Shown here one piece after another: positions 1-7,572 of a stretch of DNA of 15,540 bases. The notes under the pieces were generated by a model. That model saw only the letters and a program-made list of their open reading frames with translations, had not been told where the DNA came from and ran no database searches. The stretch lies in NCBI GenBank assembly GCA_964409645.1, contig CAYPEK010000102.1, positions 1 through 15,540 of the forward strand, in the 5' to 3' direction. The first letter of the stretch is position 1; the number at the start of each line of letters is the position of its first letter. The translations under genes were made by a program, and so were the position numbers. The stretch is from CAYPEK01 sp964409645 (GTDB lineage Bacteria; UBP15; UBA6099).

Positions 1-709
1 GCAACTGATACGGCGCGTTGGGCGGTTTCGGCTCCGAATACTGGCTGTACGGATACCGCCTGAACGGTGTCCAGATCGCCGTCAGAATCAGCGCCGCCGC
101 CAGCGCCAGCACGCCCGCCGGCCTCAACGGCCTTCTATGGTAATATATCTGCTGCTTACGCCAGAGGCCGACCTTGAACTTCTGACGGCTCCGCTTGAGC
201 AACATCGCCGCGCCGGCCGCGAACAGCGCCGCGCACAACACAAACTGCGCGAACGACCCCACGGTGAAATGTTTTGAATTCGGGTTGGAGATAAACGGCA
301 TGTTTTGCCAATCGGATGTTTTTTTCAGCCCGTAAACAAGCAGTTCGCAGTCGGTCTGGTTGATCGTCAGGTTGCCCGCGCGCGGGTCGCCCTCCCACCT
401 GTAATACGGCGCCACCTCGAAACCCGGCACAAGCACGACTCCGGGGTTCGACGCCTGCGCTTCGTCTATCGACTTGAGATATTCGTCCACCTTCGACATC
501 TTCACCGAGTCTCGGTGAATCGTCACCCGGAGAACGCCCCTGAACGGCGACACGCCGTAAGTCAGCGAGCGCTCCGCCTTGTCCGAAAAAAGCACGGCGC
601 GCACCCCGTTGTCGGCGGCGATGCGGGCGATTTCGGACGGTGTGTACGCGCCTCCGGTCGCCTTCGTGTGCACGTGGATCACAGCCGGTACTTGTTGCAG
701 TTCTTTCAT
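1..709 (-). CDS. PHP-domain membrane protein, 3' end cut by window edge
   Basis: The frame is open from ATG at 709 to the left edge, giving 236 residues with no stop. Residues 11-40 (IHVHTKATGG followed by TPSEIARIAADNGVRAVL) match the opening of PHP domains, whose HxH pair binds catalytic metals; here it is H12/H14. VVLVPGFEV at 91-99 matches the later GxE strand of the family. The usual TDH triad after strand 2 is SDK (42-44), so one expected ligand is missing. Two hydrophobic segments, about 152-171 and 197-213, follow the short PHP part, so the protein is membrane-anchored. A second in-frame ATG lies at 736, just after a stop at 740-742. I prefer 709 because GAGAAAG lies upstream of it. 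PHP proteins are phosphoesterases or nucleases; the substrate here is unknown. The gene lies downstream of the micro-ORF and a terminator-like hairpin, so it probably has its own promoter, which I could not locate with confidence. Confidence 0.75.
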   Translation of the reverse strand, partial: MKELQQVPAVIHVHTKATGGAYTPSEIARIAADNGVRAVLFSDKAERSLTYGVSPFRGVLRVTIHRDSVKMSKVDEYLKSIDEAQASNPGVVLVPGFEVAPYYRWEGDPRAGNLTINQTDCELLVYGLKKTSDWQNMPFISNPNSKHFTVGSFAQFVLCAALFAAGAAMLLKRSRQKFKVGLWRKQQIYYHRRPLRPAGVLALAAALILTAIWTPFRRYPYSQYSEPKPPNAPYQL

Positions 710-835
710 TCCGATAACTTTCTCGCGCGGGCACATAGATCAAAAGAATGCCGCTTTTACCCAATGAATTGTAACCACAAGCGCGCGGATTTTGCAGATG
801 GAAATTCAAATTGACGCCGGGCGGCGTGTTCCCCA

Positions 836-865
836 AACGAAAACGGCGGGCATTCACCCGCCGTC
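836..865 (-). terminator. Rho-independent terminator after the micro-ORF
   Basis: Read on the minus strand, an 8-bp perfect stem ACGGCGGG/CCCGCCGT (858-865 with 844-851) encloses the 6-nt loop TGAATG. It is followed directly by TTTTCGTTT. It lies 37 nt past the stop of the 15-codon ORF and before the PHP gene. It would end transcription of the micro-ORF unit and separate it from the PHP gene. Confidence 0.7.
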
Positions 866-901
866 TTCCGTCATTGCCATTTGCCGAATCGTAACGCGAT
901 G

Positions 902-949
902 TTACTTTTTCGGTTTCTTCGGGTTGTGCTTTGCACAGGACTTACACAT
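902..949 (-). CDS. 15-residue Cys/Lys-rich micro-ORF MCKSCAKHNPKKPKK
   Basis: ATG at 949-947 opens 15 codons encoding MCKSCAKHNPKKPKK, with TAA at 904-902. GGGAGGTGG ends 6 nt upstream of the ATG, the best Shine-Dalgarno match in the window. A perfect hairpin terminator starts 37 nt downstream. A strong ribosome site, a complete short frame and a dedicated terminator together argue for a real gene, though its length alone could arise by chance. The peptide has one CxxC pair, a nearby His and a basic Lys/Pro tail. Possible roles are a metal knuckle, a nucleic-acid-binding peptide, a leader peptide or a modified-peptide precursor; I recognise no family. An in-frame ATG eight codons upstream lacks a ribosome site. 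The gene lies 119 nt after the 692-residue gene on the same strand. Confidence 0.5.
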   Translation of the reverse strand: MCKSCAKHNPKKPKK

Positions 950-958
950 GCCGTTCCA

Positions 959-1018
959 CCTCCCGCCAAGCATTCTTATTAATCATTTTAACAATCGGAA
1001 AAATCGTTTCACGGGAGG
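959..1018 (-). promoter_or_regulatory. Candidate anti-Shine-Dalgarno stem upstream of the micro-ORF
   Basis: On the minus strand the leader contains CCTCCCG (1018-1012), which is perfectly complementary to the CGGGAGG (965-959) that holds the micro-ORF's Shine-Dalgarno. The loop of about 46 nt is AT-rich. Folding would hide the ribosome site; unfolding or ligand binding would expose it. Seven pairs, six of them G-C, is short but falls exactly on the functional site. No known riboswitch consensus is recognised. Confidence 0.35.
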
Positions 1019-1068
1019 CAAAATAAAATATATCGTGACACGTACGGCATACCCCCGCCGTGTTCTTG

Positions 1069-3147
1069 CTATTCGCCAACATCCCTGTAGTTCTTGCCGA
1101 AATTGATCGACAGCCGTTTGCCGCCGGCCTCGATTATGTAGCGTCCCTCGTTGAAGTCACTCTGGCAGAACGGGTTGTCGAACCTCTTGAACCCCCTCAT
1201 CGGCAACTCTCGGCCGTCGAGAGTGAACTTGCCGCGCCAGCCGAATCTCAGCTTTCCGACGCCGGGCGGCTCGAACGCCACTCGCAGGCCGCTCACTTTG
1301 AGCGGCGCTTCGCTCACAGTTGCCATAAAGCGATCGAACGTGCCGTCCACGATACTCCGCCCCATCACGCAAATCCACACGTTCCGCTTGCCCGACGCCA
1401 CCAACTCCACCCCGGCGTCGCGGCCTTTTTTCGTCCATTCCGCGGGATGGCTTGAATAGAGAGCGACGTAAGAATTGCCCGCCTGCCCGAACGTCCATTT
1501 GCCGCGTGTCTCCACCCGGTCGAACGCCCATCGCGGAAAAAACGCGTGCGTGTATGAGTAGAAATGCCGCTGGCCCGCAATCGTGTAGTTATCGAGCTTG
1601 TAGATTGCGAAAAGAACATTTTTATACTGCGCGATGCGCGGGAATCTGTTCTGGCCGTTCCAGTAGGTCGGCGTGCGGTCGCCGCCCGCTTCCGGCGAAC
1701 CGGGATTGGTCGTGAATACCGCCGCGTCCGGCCCGAGCGTCGCCTGCCATACGTGCTGCTGGTTGCCCGGCTCGCCCGCCCGGTAGTCCTGCGCCGACGA
1801 CAGCATGTAATCCGGCGTTCGGTACGTAACGACATTCGCTTCTCCGAGCAGCAACCTGTTTGTCTCGATCGGCAGGATGCGCGGCACGAGGCCGATCCAG
1901 AATCCCGGTGTCATGTTCCGCAGAAAACCGGGCGCCTCGCCCGCGAACGGCTGATCCCACAGGTTCCACTTCCTCAGCGCGCTCAGCGTCGCGACCACAG
2001 TCTGCGGCTGCGTGTAGGCCCCCATGCCCCAGAACGCCACCACGTCGTCGAGGTTGTTATAATCGAGACCGTAGTCGCGGGCATTTTCGAGCGGGATGCC
2101 CTGTCGCTCATAAGAGATAAATTCGTCCATGATTATGCGGCCGGCGTTTATGATCGCCGCCGGCGGCCTGTACCTGCGCGAGACTGCGAGAGGCAGCCCG
2201 GACTGCCCGCTCAACGCATCCGTCTGCCCAACGCCCCAGACAAGATACACCACCGATGCAAGGTCCGTATCGCGGCCCGTCATCGTGCGGTCCTGATACG
2301 TGCGCCCGTGTGAAACGCCGTAAACCCCTTTAAAGAGGCCGTCCGCGATGTCAAACAGCAACAAGTCCGTCAGCATCGCCGTCTGTTTCGCGATTACCGG
2401 GTCCGCCGCGTACTCCGCCAGCCGCGCCGCCGCCGCGAGGTCCTCCGAGTAGTACACGTTCGAGTCCCACTCGCTGAATCCCCAGCGCGCGCGCCGGTCG
2501 ATCCACTGCTTAATCAGCCGCGCCGCGTGCTCCTTGTGCTCCGCCGCGGACCTGCCGTCGTTCGCGAATTTATCGTGAATAAACGTCTGCGCGGCAAGGT
2601 ACTCCGCCGCGTGAAAAACAATCTGGTGGTTCTCCGTTGCGAACACCATCGCGCCCGGACCCGGCTCGTCGATCCAGAACTTGAAGCCGAGCAGCGACTT
2701 TTTAAGCCGCTCCGATTGCTCCGGTTTCAGAAAGTGAGATCGGGCATCCACCGCGAGCGCCTCCGCAACTTCGAGCGCCGTGAAATCCGCGCAGTCCTCC
2801 CGCGCGTCCAGAATCTTCACCGCATCCGCCACCGACGCATCCGAAACCTCCACCCGCTCGCCAAGCCGTTCCGCAACAATCGCCGCGTTCAGACTCGATC
2901 CGTCCGCCGCAAGCCAGTCCCGCAGAAAACGCTTCCGGCGCTGTTCGAACGAACTCTCCTCTGGCGCAGTCACAAACCTATCCGGCTCCGGCGCAGCGAG
3001 CGGCCACTCCGGCTTCCCCGCGTGCGGCTCGAATTTCTCCGTGGATACCCCGAACAGTGCCCGCACCGTTATCTCCACAATAAGAAAAACCGCCAGCAGC
3101 GCCGCGAGTATTAGGCTAAGCGTTTTGATTGTTCTGACATTACGCAA
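1069..3147 (-). CDS. Membrane-anchored protein of unknown function, alpha/alpha-toroid lyase-like
   Basis: The protein has 692 residues from a TTG start; no in-frame ATG lies near the N-terminus, and a weak GGGA precedes the TTG. One N-terminal hydrophobic segment (about 9-29) acts as an uncleaved signal anchor, putting the rest outside the cytoplasm. Conserved-looking motifs are ENHQIVFHAAEYLAAQTF (172-189), GFSEWDSNVYYSEDL (223-237) and SHGRTY (279-284). The first ~440 residues are helical with aromatic and acidic clusters, as in (alpha/alpha)-toroid polysaccharide lyases and glycosidases. Residues 450-692 look beta-rich (QHVWQATLGPDAAVFTTNPG at 464-483), like the sandwich domains that often follow such toroids. 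This fold assignment is inference, and I do not recognise a named family. Catalytic residues cannot be assigned; H173, H179, E226 and H280 are candidates. The gene stands alone, with repeat DNA upstream and the micro-ORF downstream on the same strand. Confidence 0.8.
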   Translation of the reverse strand: MRNVRTIKTLSLILAALLAVFLIVEITVRALFGVSTEKFEPHAGKPEWPLAAPEPDRFVTAPEESSFEQRRKRFLRDWLAADGSSLNAAIVAERLGERVEVSDASVADAVKILDAREDCADFTALEVAEALAVDARSHFLKPEQSERLKKSLLGFKFWIDEPGPGAMVFATENHQIVFHAAEYLAAQTFIHDKFANDGRSAAEHKEHAARLIKQWIDRRARWGFSEWDSNVYYSEDLAAAARLAEYAADPVIAKQTAMLTDLLLFDIADGLFKGVYGVSHGRTYQDRTMTGRDTDLASVVYLVWGVGQTDALSGQSGLPLAVSRRYRPPAAIINAGRIIMDEFISYERQGIPLENARDYGLDYNNLDDVVAFWGMGAYTQPQTVVATLSALRKWNLWDQPFAGEAPGFLRNMTPGFWIGLVPRILPIETNRLLLGEANVVTYRTPDYMLSSAQDYRAGEPGNQQHVWQATLGPDAAVFTTNPGSPEAGGDRTPTYWNGQNRFPRIAQYKNVLFAIYKLDNYTIAGQRHFYSYTHAFFPRWAFDRVETRGKWTFGQAGNSYVALYSSHPAEWTKKGRDAGVELVASGKRNVWICVMGRSIVDGTFDRFMATVSEAPLKVSGLRVAFEPPGVGKLRFGWRGKFTLDGRELPMRGFKRFDNPFCQSDFNEGRYIIEAGGKRLSINFGKNYRDVGE

Positions 3148-3276
3148 TCGGCATTTCCCGTGCCGGCCGCAACCGGCGTTCCTTCGGCAGTAGAAATATT
3201 ACATTGAATCCGCCCGTCGTTCAAATCCCGGCCGGCTGTTCATCAATTCCATCATTTATGAGCAAAGCGAATCCAT

Positions 3277-3430
3277 GCCGCGCGCGTAAGCAAGGGAAAC
3301 AAGGTGTCAGGCCATGAATTGGGAATTGAGATTCCAAAAAGTATCGAGAGACTTTACCATTCAGGTATATATGACCAAACAATCCTTTTTCTGATACTTC
3401 TAAATTCCCAATTCACGGCCTGACACCAAA
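3277..3430. repeat. MITE/REP-like inverted-repeat element
   Basis: Two 25-nt arms (3303-3327 and 3403-3427) are inverted copies with one mismatch (3314 against 3416). The outer end reads GGTGTCAGGCC. An inner pair AAGTATC (3339-3345) / GATACTT (3393-3399) continues the stem after an asymmetric gap. The left arm can also form a local GGAAT-TGAG-ATTCC hairpin. The preceding 18 nt (3277-3294) recur, inverted, at 13711-13728. There is no coding frame. It lies between the 692-residue gene and the end of the radical SAM operon and fills most of the ~300-bp gap. It may be a non-autonomous element mobilised by a REP-type transposase, and may also act as a transcription barrier. The rest of 3148-3454 shows nothing else I can support. 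Confidence 0.65.
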
Positions 3431-3454
3431 AATACATTCTTTGACAGTGATATT

Positions 3455-5032
3455 TTAGACCGGCTTCAATTCGGACGTGCCGTACAGTTTCGCGTAGTTG
3501 CGGCGAACTCCGGGACAGCACGAGTCGAGTTCGCACTCCGCGCACGATGCCGCTTTGACGAATCCCGAATACTGCTGTGAAAGCGGCGGCAGAATCGGGA
3601 AATACCTACGACGCCCATCGCCCATCGCGCAGGGCGTCACACCCCAGTGCGGCTCCAACCCCGCCGCGACAACTCCCAGCGAGTCGCACAAATCCATAGC
3701 CTCATTCAGTAGCGGAACCGCATCCGAAAAACGCGGGACGATCTCAGCCGACGCCGTCTCCTCCATGATCGGGGCCACATACGAGAAATTCAGTGCCGCC
3801 GCCGGGAACCGCCCGGCAACGAACCTCACAAAGTCCGGCGTACCCTTATAATTAATCCCATTCACAACGTAATTGATGACCGTGAACACACCGAGTTCGC
3901 TCAGGTTTTCCAGCCCGCGCACTGTTTTGTCATAGCCGCCCGCGCAGCCGGTTATACGGTCAGAAACCGACGCGGTTTGCGAGTGGAGCGAGACAAGCGC
4001 GAGATCGAGTCCCGCATCAACCGCCCGCCGCGCGTAGCCTGCATCCGCGAACGCCATAGCGTTTGTATAGACCGCCGCTTCGAGCACGCCGGCTTCTTTC
4101 GCAAGCGCAATATATTTAAATAGATTCTTATCCAGAGTCGGCTCGCCGCCGGTGAACACCACCCGCGACGGTTTGCTTTCCAGCGACCGCGCAATCAGCC
4201 GCCGCCGCGTGGCATCGTCCAGCCTCGGCAGCGATTTGTCCGACGTGCAGAACACGCATTTCTGGTTGCACCGGAAATCGAGCTGAAAAACAAGTCCGAG
4301 CTGCTTTGCCGCGCCGCCGATCACATAATACGGCGTTTCGATGAACTGCCGCTCCGCCTCCCGCTCCTTGAACGCCTCACTCCTGAACGCGCGCGTTTCG
4401 CCGCCGGCGCGCAACTCGACGGACACCCCGCGTTCCGCCGCCGCGTGCTCGCAGACGCCCGCGAGCGACGCCGCCGCACCGCCGCAGTCGGCGATTACAT
4501 ACTCCGCGCCCGCCGCCGACAGCGCCGCAAGCGTGCGCTCCAGTTCTCGCGCCCCGCCGCACTTCACAATCACGCGCAGCAGCCCCGCGCGCTTCTTCGC
4601 CGACGCCGCAATACCGCCCACCGCCGACATCACCGCCCGCCGCGCCGCCGGTTTACCCTCCACATCCGGCAGCGCAACAAACACCTCATCCGCCGCGCCG
4701 CCGAACAGCCTGCCGTAAAATCCGGCGTCGAAATGCCTCGTGATGTCGAGCTCCGCCTTCACCGGCTCGAACCCGGCCGCGCGCGCCGCCTTCAGTATCG
4801 CGAGCACGCCTTTTTCCGAAAAACCGCCGAGCCCGCGCAGAAGAATCTCCCCGCCGCTCCCGGCTTTCAACGCCGACGCCACCTCCGCAGGCTTGCAGTC
4901 CGGCGAGACCGCCGCGCAGTCAACCACTACCGTTTCGCAAAGCGAATCCTCGCGCGGGCTCGCCCAGACAGGAGCAACCGGTCCGCCCGGACGGCGGCGC
5001 GCCGTATCCGCATATTTTTTTTGCTTGCTCAT
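3455..5032 (-). CDS. Radical SAM protein with a degenerate N-terminal radical SAM half
   Basis: The protein has 525 residues from ATG at 5032. This ATG overlaps the upstream stop as ATGA, so I prefer it to GTG at 5041, which would add three residues. The C-terminal half is a radical SAM domain. CNQKCVFC (C255, C259, C262) would bind the SAM-coordinated 4Fe-4S cluster and FTGGEPTLD (293-301) is the SAM-binding GGE motif. A C-terminal patch (C468, C497, C500, C505 or C506, then GVRRNYAKLYG at 508-518) fits an auxiliary cluster of the twitch/SPASM sort. Residues 36-215 look like a second TIM-barrel half with no CxxxCxxC; RGLGG at 66-70 aligns with GLEPT in the neighbour's first half. It is therefore a paralogue of the next gene with one dead half, and the two may form a heterodimer. 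The substrate is unknown. It is the last gene of the SCP2/radical SAM operon. Confidence 0.85.
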   Translation of the reverse strand: MSKQKKYADTARRRPGGPVAPVWASPREDSLCETVVVDCAAVSPDCKPAEVASALKAGSGGEILLRGLGGFSEKGVLAILKAARAAGFEPVKAELDITRHFDAGFYGRLFGGAADEVFVALPDVEGKPAARRAVMSAVGGIAASAKKRAGLLRVIVKCGGARELERTLAALSAAGAEYVIADCGGAAASLAGVCEHAAAERGVSVELRAGGETRAFRSEAFKEREAERQFIETPYYVIGGAAKQLGLVFQLDFRCNQKCVFCTSDKSLPRLDDATRRRLIARSLESKPSRVVFTGGEPTLDKNLFKYIALAKEAGVLEAAVYTNAMAFADAGYARRAVDAGLDLALVSLHSQTASVSDRITGCAGGYDKTVRGLENLSELGVFTVINYVVNGINYKGTPDFVRFVAGRFPAAALNFSYVAPIMEETASAEIVPRFSDAVPLLNEAMDLCDSLGVVAAGLEPHWGVTPCAMGDGRRRYFPILPPLSQQYSGFVKAASCAECELDSCCPGVRRNYAKLYGTSELKPV

Positions 5033-6672
5033 TTGCAACACACACCCGGCCGCGCGCGCTTCGACTTCGCCGCCGCAACCGGCTCAATCTCGTCCAACCC
5101 GTAGTATTCCGCGTAGAACCGCCGCACCCCGAAGCAGGTGGCGTCGAACGCGCAGTCCGCGCAGGAGTCCTTCTTCACGAACGCGCCGCCCGGCCTGCCC
5201 TTCGAGCCCGGCCGGTAGCTCGCCGCGTATCTGTCCCTGAACGGCAACACGCACGGCGGCACGCCCTTCAGCCCCTCGCCCGCCGCGAACGGCACGCCGA
5301 GTTCCCCGCACCGCCGTATCGCCGCTTCGAGATGCGGCGCAGCCGCCGAAAACTTCGGCACCACCCCGTCAGACATCGCCTTCATGTCGCGCGGCGCAGC
5401 ATACGAAAAATTCAGCGGCGTCTTTCGCGGCCCGTCGCTGAAATGCCGATCCGCAAACTCAACCAGCGCGGGCATCAGCGCGTAATTGTCGCCCATCACA
5501 ACCGTGTGAACCACGACGTGGACACCCGCTTCGAGCAGATTCAGAATGCCGGCAACCGTCTTCCTGAACGTGCCCTCCGTGCGCGTGATCGAATCGGACA
5601 CCACCGCGTCCGGGGCAAGCAACGTGCAGTACGCGAGGTCGAGCCCCTCGCCCGCGAGCCGCGCGCACAGATCACGGTTAGAAAGCCGCACCGCGTTCGT
5701 GTGCAATTCCACCTGCCGCACCCCGCCGCGTTTCGCGCGCCCGACATACTCCGGCAGCCGCGCGTCGAGCGTCGGTTCGCCGCCGCTGAACGCCAACCTC
5801 GGTATCCTTTCGGCAACAACATAATCTATCTCTGACAGGACGCGCGCCGCGGGCGGCTTCCGCACCGACGTGTCCACCCAGCAGAATTTGCATATCTGAT
5901 TGCACGCGAACACGGGCCGGATCAGCGCTTCGAGCGCTTCCGGCCGCCGCGCACGGCCCACCTCGAACGACGGATAAAAACTCACCGCCGTCCGCTCGTC
6001 CATCTCCGCGAGATAATGAAACGCGCGCGACGCGCGGTCGCAGTCGAACGTCATCCCGGCGCGCGACGCGAACGCCACCGCGCCGCCCACCGACGCATCG
6101 AACGCCCCGGCGTCGAACTCCGCGCCGCCAAACATATAATCACGCGGGAAATACGCCCGCGCCCGTTCAATTCCCTGCTTCCTGATATGCTTTAAAATAC
6201 CGGCAAGCGACGTGTAATTCTCCGCGCAAATCGGTATCCGCGCGGTGACATCGACCCCAAGCGTGAGCAGATTCCGCGCGCCCTCGGCCGACTCGGCGAA
6301 CCCCGCGCCCGCGCCGGTTACGGCGGCGTACCCGCGCGCGGTATGATGCGGAAAGAGGACATTCGCGGCGTTCATCCCCGTCGAAACCGCGCGCCGCGCG
6401 AACCCTGAATCGGCGAACGCCCGCGCGTTCGTATCGACCGCGATCTCCCTGTAACCGAGCTTGCGCGCCACCGCGAGGACATCGAAAAATCGCGGAAAAA
6501 CAGTCGGTTCGAGGCCGGTTATGAGCGCCGCGCCGGAGCCCGCTCGCCGCGCGGCCGTAAGTTCCGCCGCCGCCGGCTCGAAATCGCGGTGATATCCCTC
6601 TTTCAGCGCCGCGCAGAACACGCACGCGTTGTTGCACGCCACGCCGATTTTTATTTTCGCCCGCTCGGCCAT
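5029..6672 (-). CDS. Twin radical SAM protein with two intact cluster motifs
   Basis: The protein has 547 residues. Its two halves each carry a radical SAM site: CNNACVFC (C13, C17, C20) with a GLEPT motif at 53-57, and CNQICKFC (C257, C261, C264) with FSGGEPTLD at 295-303. A C-terminal patch (C474, C504, C507, C513, then GVRRFYAEYYG at 515-525) probably holds an auxiliary 4Fe-4S cluster. The tail ends CCK. Two SAM-cleaving sites in one chain are uncommon, since most radical SAM enzymes have one. The start ATG has GGAG 7 nt upstream, inside the end of the SCP2-like gene 3 bp away, and the stop overlaps the next start as ATGA. The three genes are thus translationally linked. The reaction is unknown; C-C bond formation, methylation or other C-H functionalisation are options. 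The SCP2-like partner suggests a lipid-like substrate (inference). Confidence 0.88.
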   Translation of the reverse strand: MAERAKIKIGVACNNACVFCAALKEGYHRDFEPAAAELTAARRAGSGAALITGLEPTVFPRFFDVLAVARKLGYREIAVDTNARAFADSGFARRAVSTGMNAANVLFPHHTARGYAAVTGAGAGFAESAEGARNLLTLGVDVTARIPICAENYTSLAGILKHIRKQGIERARAYFPRDYMFGGAEFDAGAFDASVGGAVAFASRAGMTFDCDRASRAFHYLAEMDERTAVSFYPSFEVGRARRPEALEALIRPVFACNQICKFCWVDTSVRKPPAARVLSEIDYVVAERIPRLAFSGGEPTLDARLPEYVGRAKRGGVRQVELHTNAVRLSNRDLCARLAGEGLDLAYCTLLAPDAVVSDSITRTEGTFRKTVAGILNLLEAGVHVVVHTVVMGDNYALMPALVEFADRHFSDGPRKTPLNFSYAAPRDMKAMSDGVVPKFSAAAPHLEAAIRRCGELGVPFAAGEGLKGVPPCVLPFRDRYAASYRPGSKGRPGGAFVKKDSCADCAFDATCFGVRRFYAEYYGLDEIEPVAAAKSKRARPGVCCK

Positions 6673-6675
6673 CGC

Positions 6676-7458
6676 CTACTCCGTGTCCGGGCCGACCGCC
6701 CGCAACAATCCACGATATATCCGGGACATGCCCGGCAGAAGATAAATCAGCAGATCGAACATCGCGGTGTCCGCGCCTTCCGCGAGAAGCCCGTCGAGAT
6801 TCTTTCTGTTGAGATTAATCATCATGTTCTGCGCGCCGGTGAGAACCTTTTCCAGTGTCGCCGCGTCCGCCGACATGTCCGGCTTTTTAGTATTCGCGGA
6901 TACCTCGGCGGAAAAAACTTTTCGGCCCGCGTGAAAAACAACCGACACGCCCGATCCGGCGACACCAACCGAGAACCTGCCTTCGACGCCCGACCCGCGC
7001 GCCGCAGCCGCCAGCGCGGCATCCGCCGACACCGCCGCACACAACACCTTCAGAAACGCCGCGTCCGTGAGAGGCATCGCGTGCCGCGCGCCGCAGCCTG
7101 CTTGCTTTGCAGCAACAGCATCCGGCTCGAACACGGATATGAACTTGAACGCCTCCACCGCGTCGTCGGTTTCCAGTTCCCGCTTCACGATTGCAATATC
7201 GAGAGGAATTTTGCCGCGCAGAACGCGTTTGAAAACAGTGGACGACGTTCTGACGGTTGCGAGCGGCTTTCCGGCGCGGCCGGGGCGCAGAGTGAGCGCC
7301 CGGCTCTCGACATCCGCCGTTGCCGCGCCGAGGTCCGAGAACACCAGCAGCACAGTCGAGTCCCAGCCAGCCGTGCGTTCCGGCCGGAACCGCCGTTTCA
7401 TCAGATCGAACAGCTTTTCGAGTTCGTCTTTCCGCGCCATCGAATTGAATACCTTCAT
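6676..7458 (-). CDS. Tandem SCP2-like (sterol-carrier-protein 2) lipid-binding protein
   Basis: The protein has 260 residues, soluble, with no signal peptide. Residues about 10-112 have the SCP2 pattern: a helix, a beta-sheet core, then a strand plus KPLATVRTSSTVFKRVLRGK (64-83) and the long helix after ETDDAVEAFKFISVF. Residues about 135-252 look like a more diverged second copy (PDMSADAATLEKVLTGAQ at 193-210). SCP2 folds bind acyl chains, sterols or isoprenoids in a hydrophobic tunnel. A relevant precedent is UbiT, an SCP2 protein working with the Fe-S proteins UbiU/UbiV in anaerobic ubiquinone synthesis. Here the stop is 3 bp before the twin radical SAM gene, so the protein is probably the substrate carrier for those enzymes (inference). 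ATG at 7458 has no ribosome site. ATG at 7440 has AAGG 11 nt upstream and may be the true start, giving 254 residues. Confidence 0.7.
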   Translation of the reverse strand: MKVFNSMARKDELEKLFDLMKRRFRPERTAGWDSTVLLVFSDLGAATADVESRALTLRPGRAGKPLATVRTSSTVFKRVLRGKIPLDIAIVKRELETDDAVEAFKFISVFEPDAVAAKQAGCGARHAMPLTDAAFLKVLCAAVSADAALAAAARGSGVEGRFSVGVAGSGVSVVFHAGRKVFSAEVSANTKKPDMSADAATLEKVLTGAQNMMINLNRKNLDGLLAEGADTAMFDLLIYLLPGMSRIYRGLLRAVGPDTE

Positions 7459-7572
7459 GGTAATTCTATGAAATGAAAGGCGCGGCGTAAATGAGCGAGC
7501 GTTAATTCACTGATTCGGAAACGGCCCTGTCATCTTCCGGCGAGAACGGCCTTGCGCAGTTTTTCACAAACC

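Noticed and set aside
156..857. Long minus-strand frame (233 codons) at the left end
   Set aside because: It overlaps the PHP gene in another frame, is Arg-rich low-complexity and crosses the terminator hairpin. The PHP frame has recognisable motifs.
902..949. Micro-ORF as a cytochrome c-type haem peptide
   Set aside because: The motif is CxxCxxH, not CxxCH, and there is no signal peptide.
1564..2313. 249-codon plus-strand frame opposite the toroid-like gene
   Set aside because: Arg-rich antisense shadow, without motif or ribosome site.
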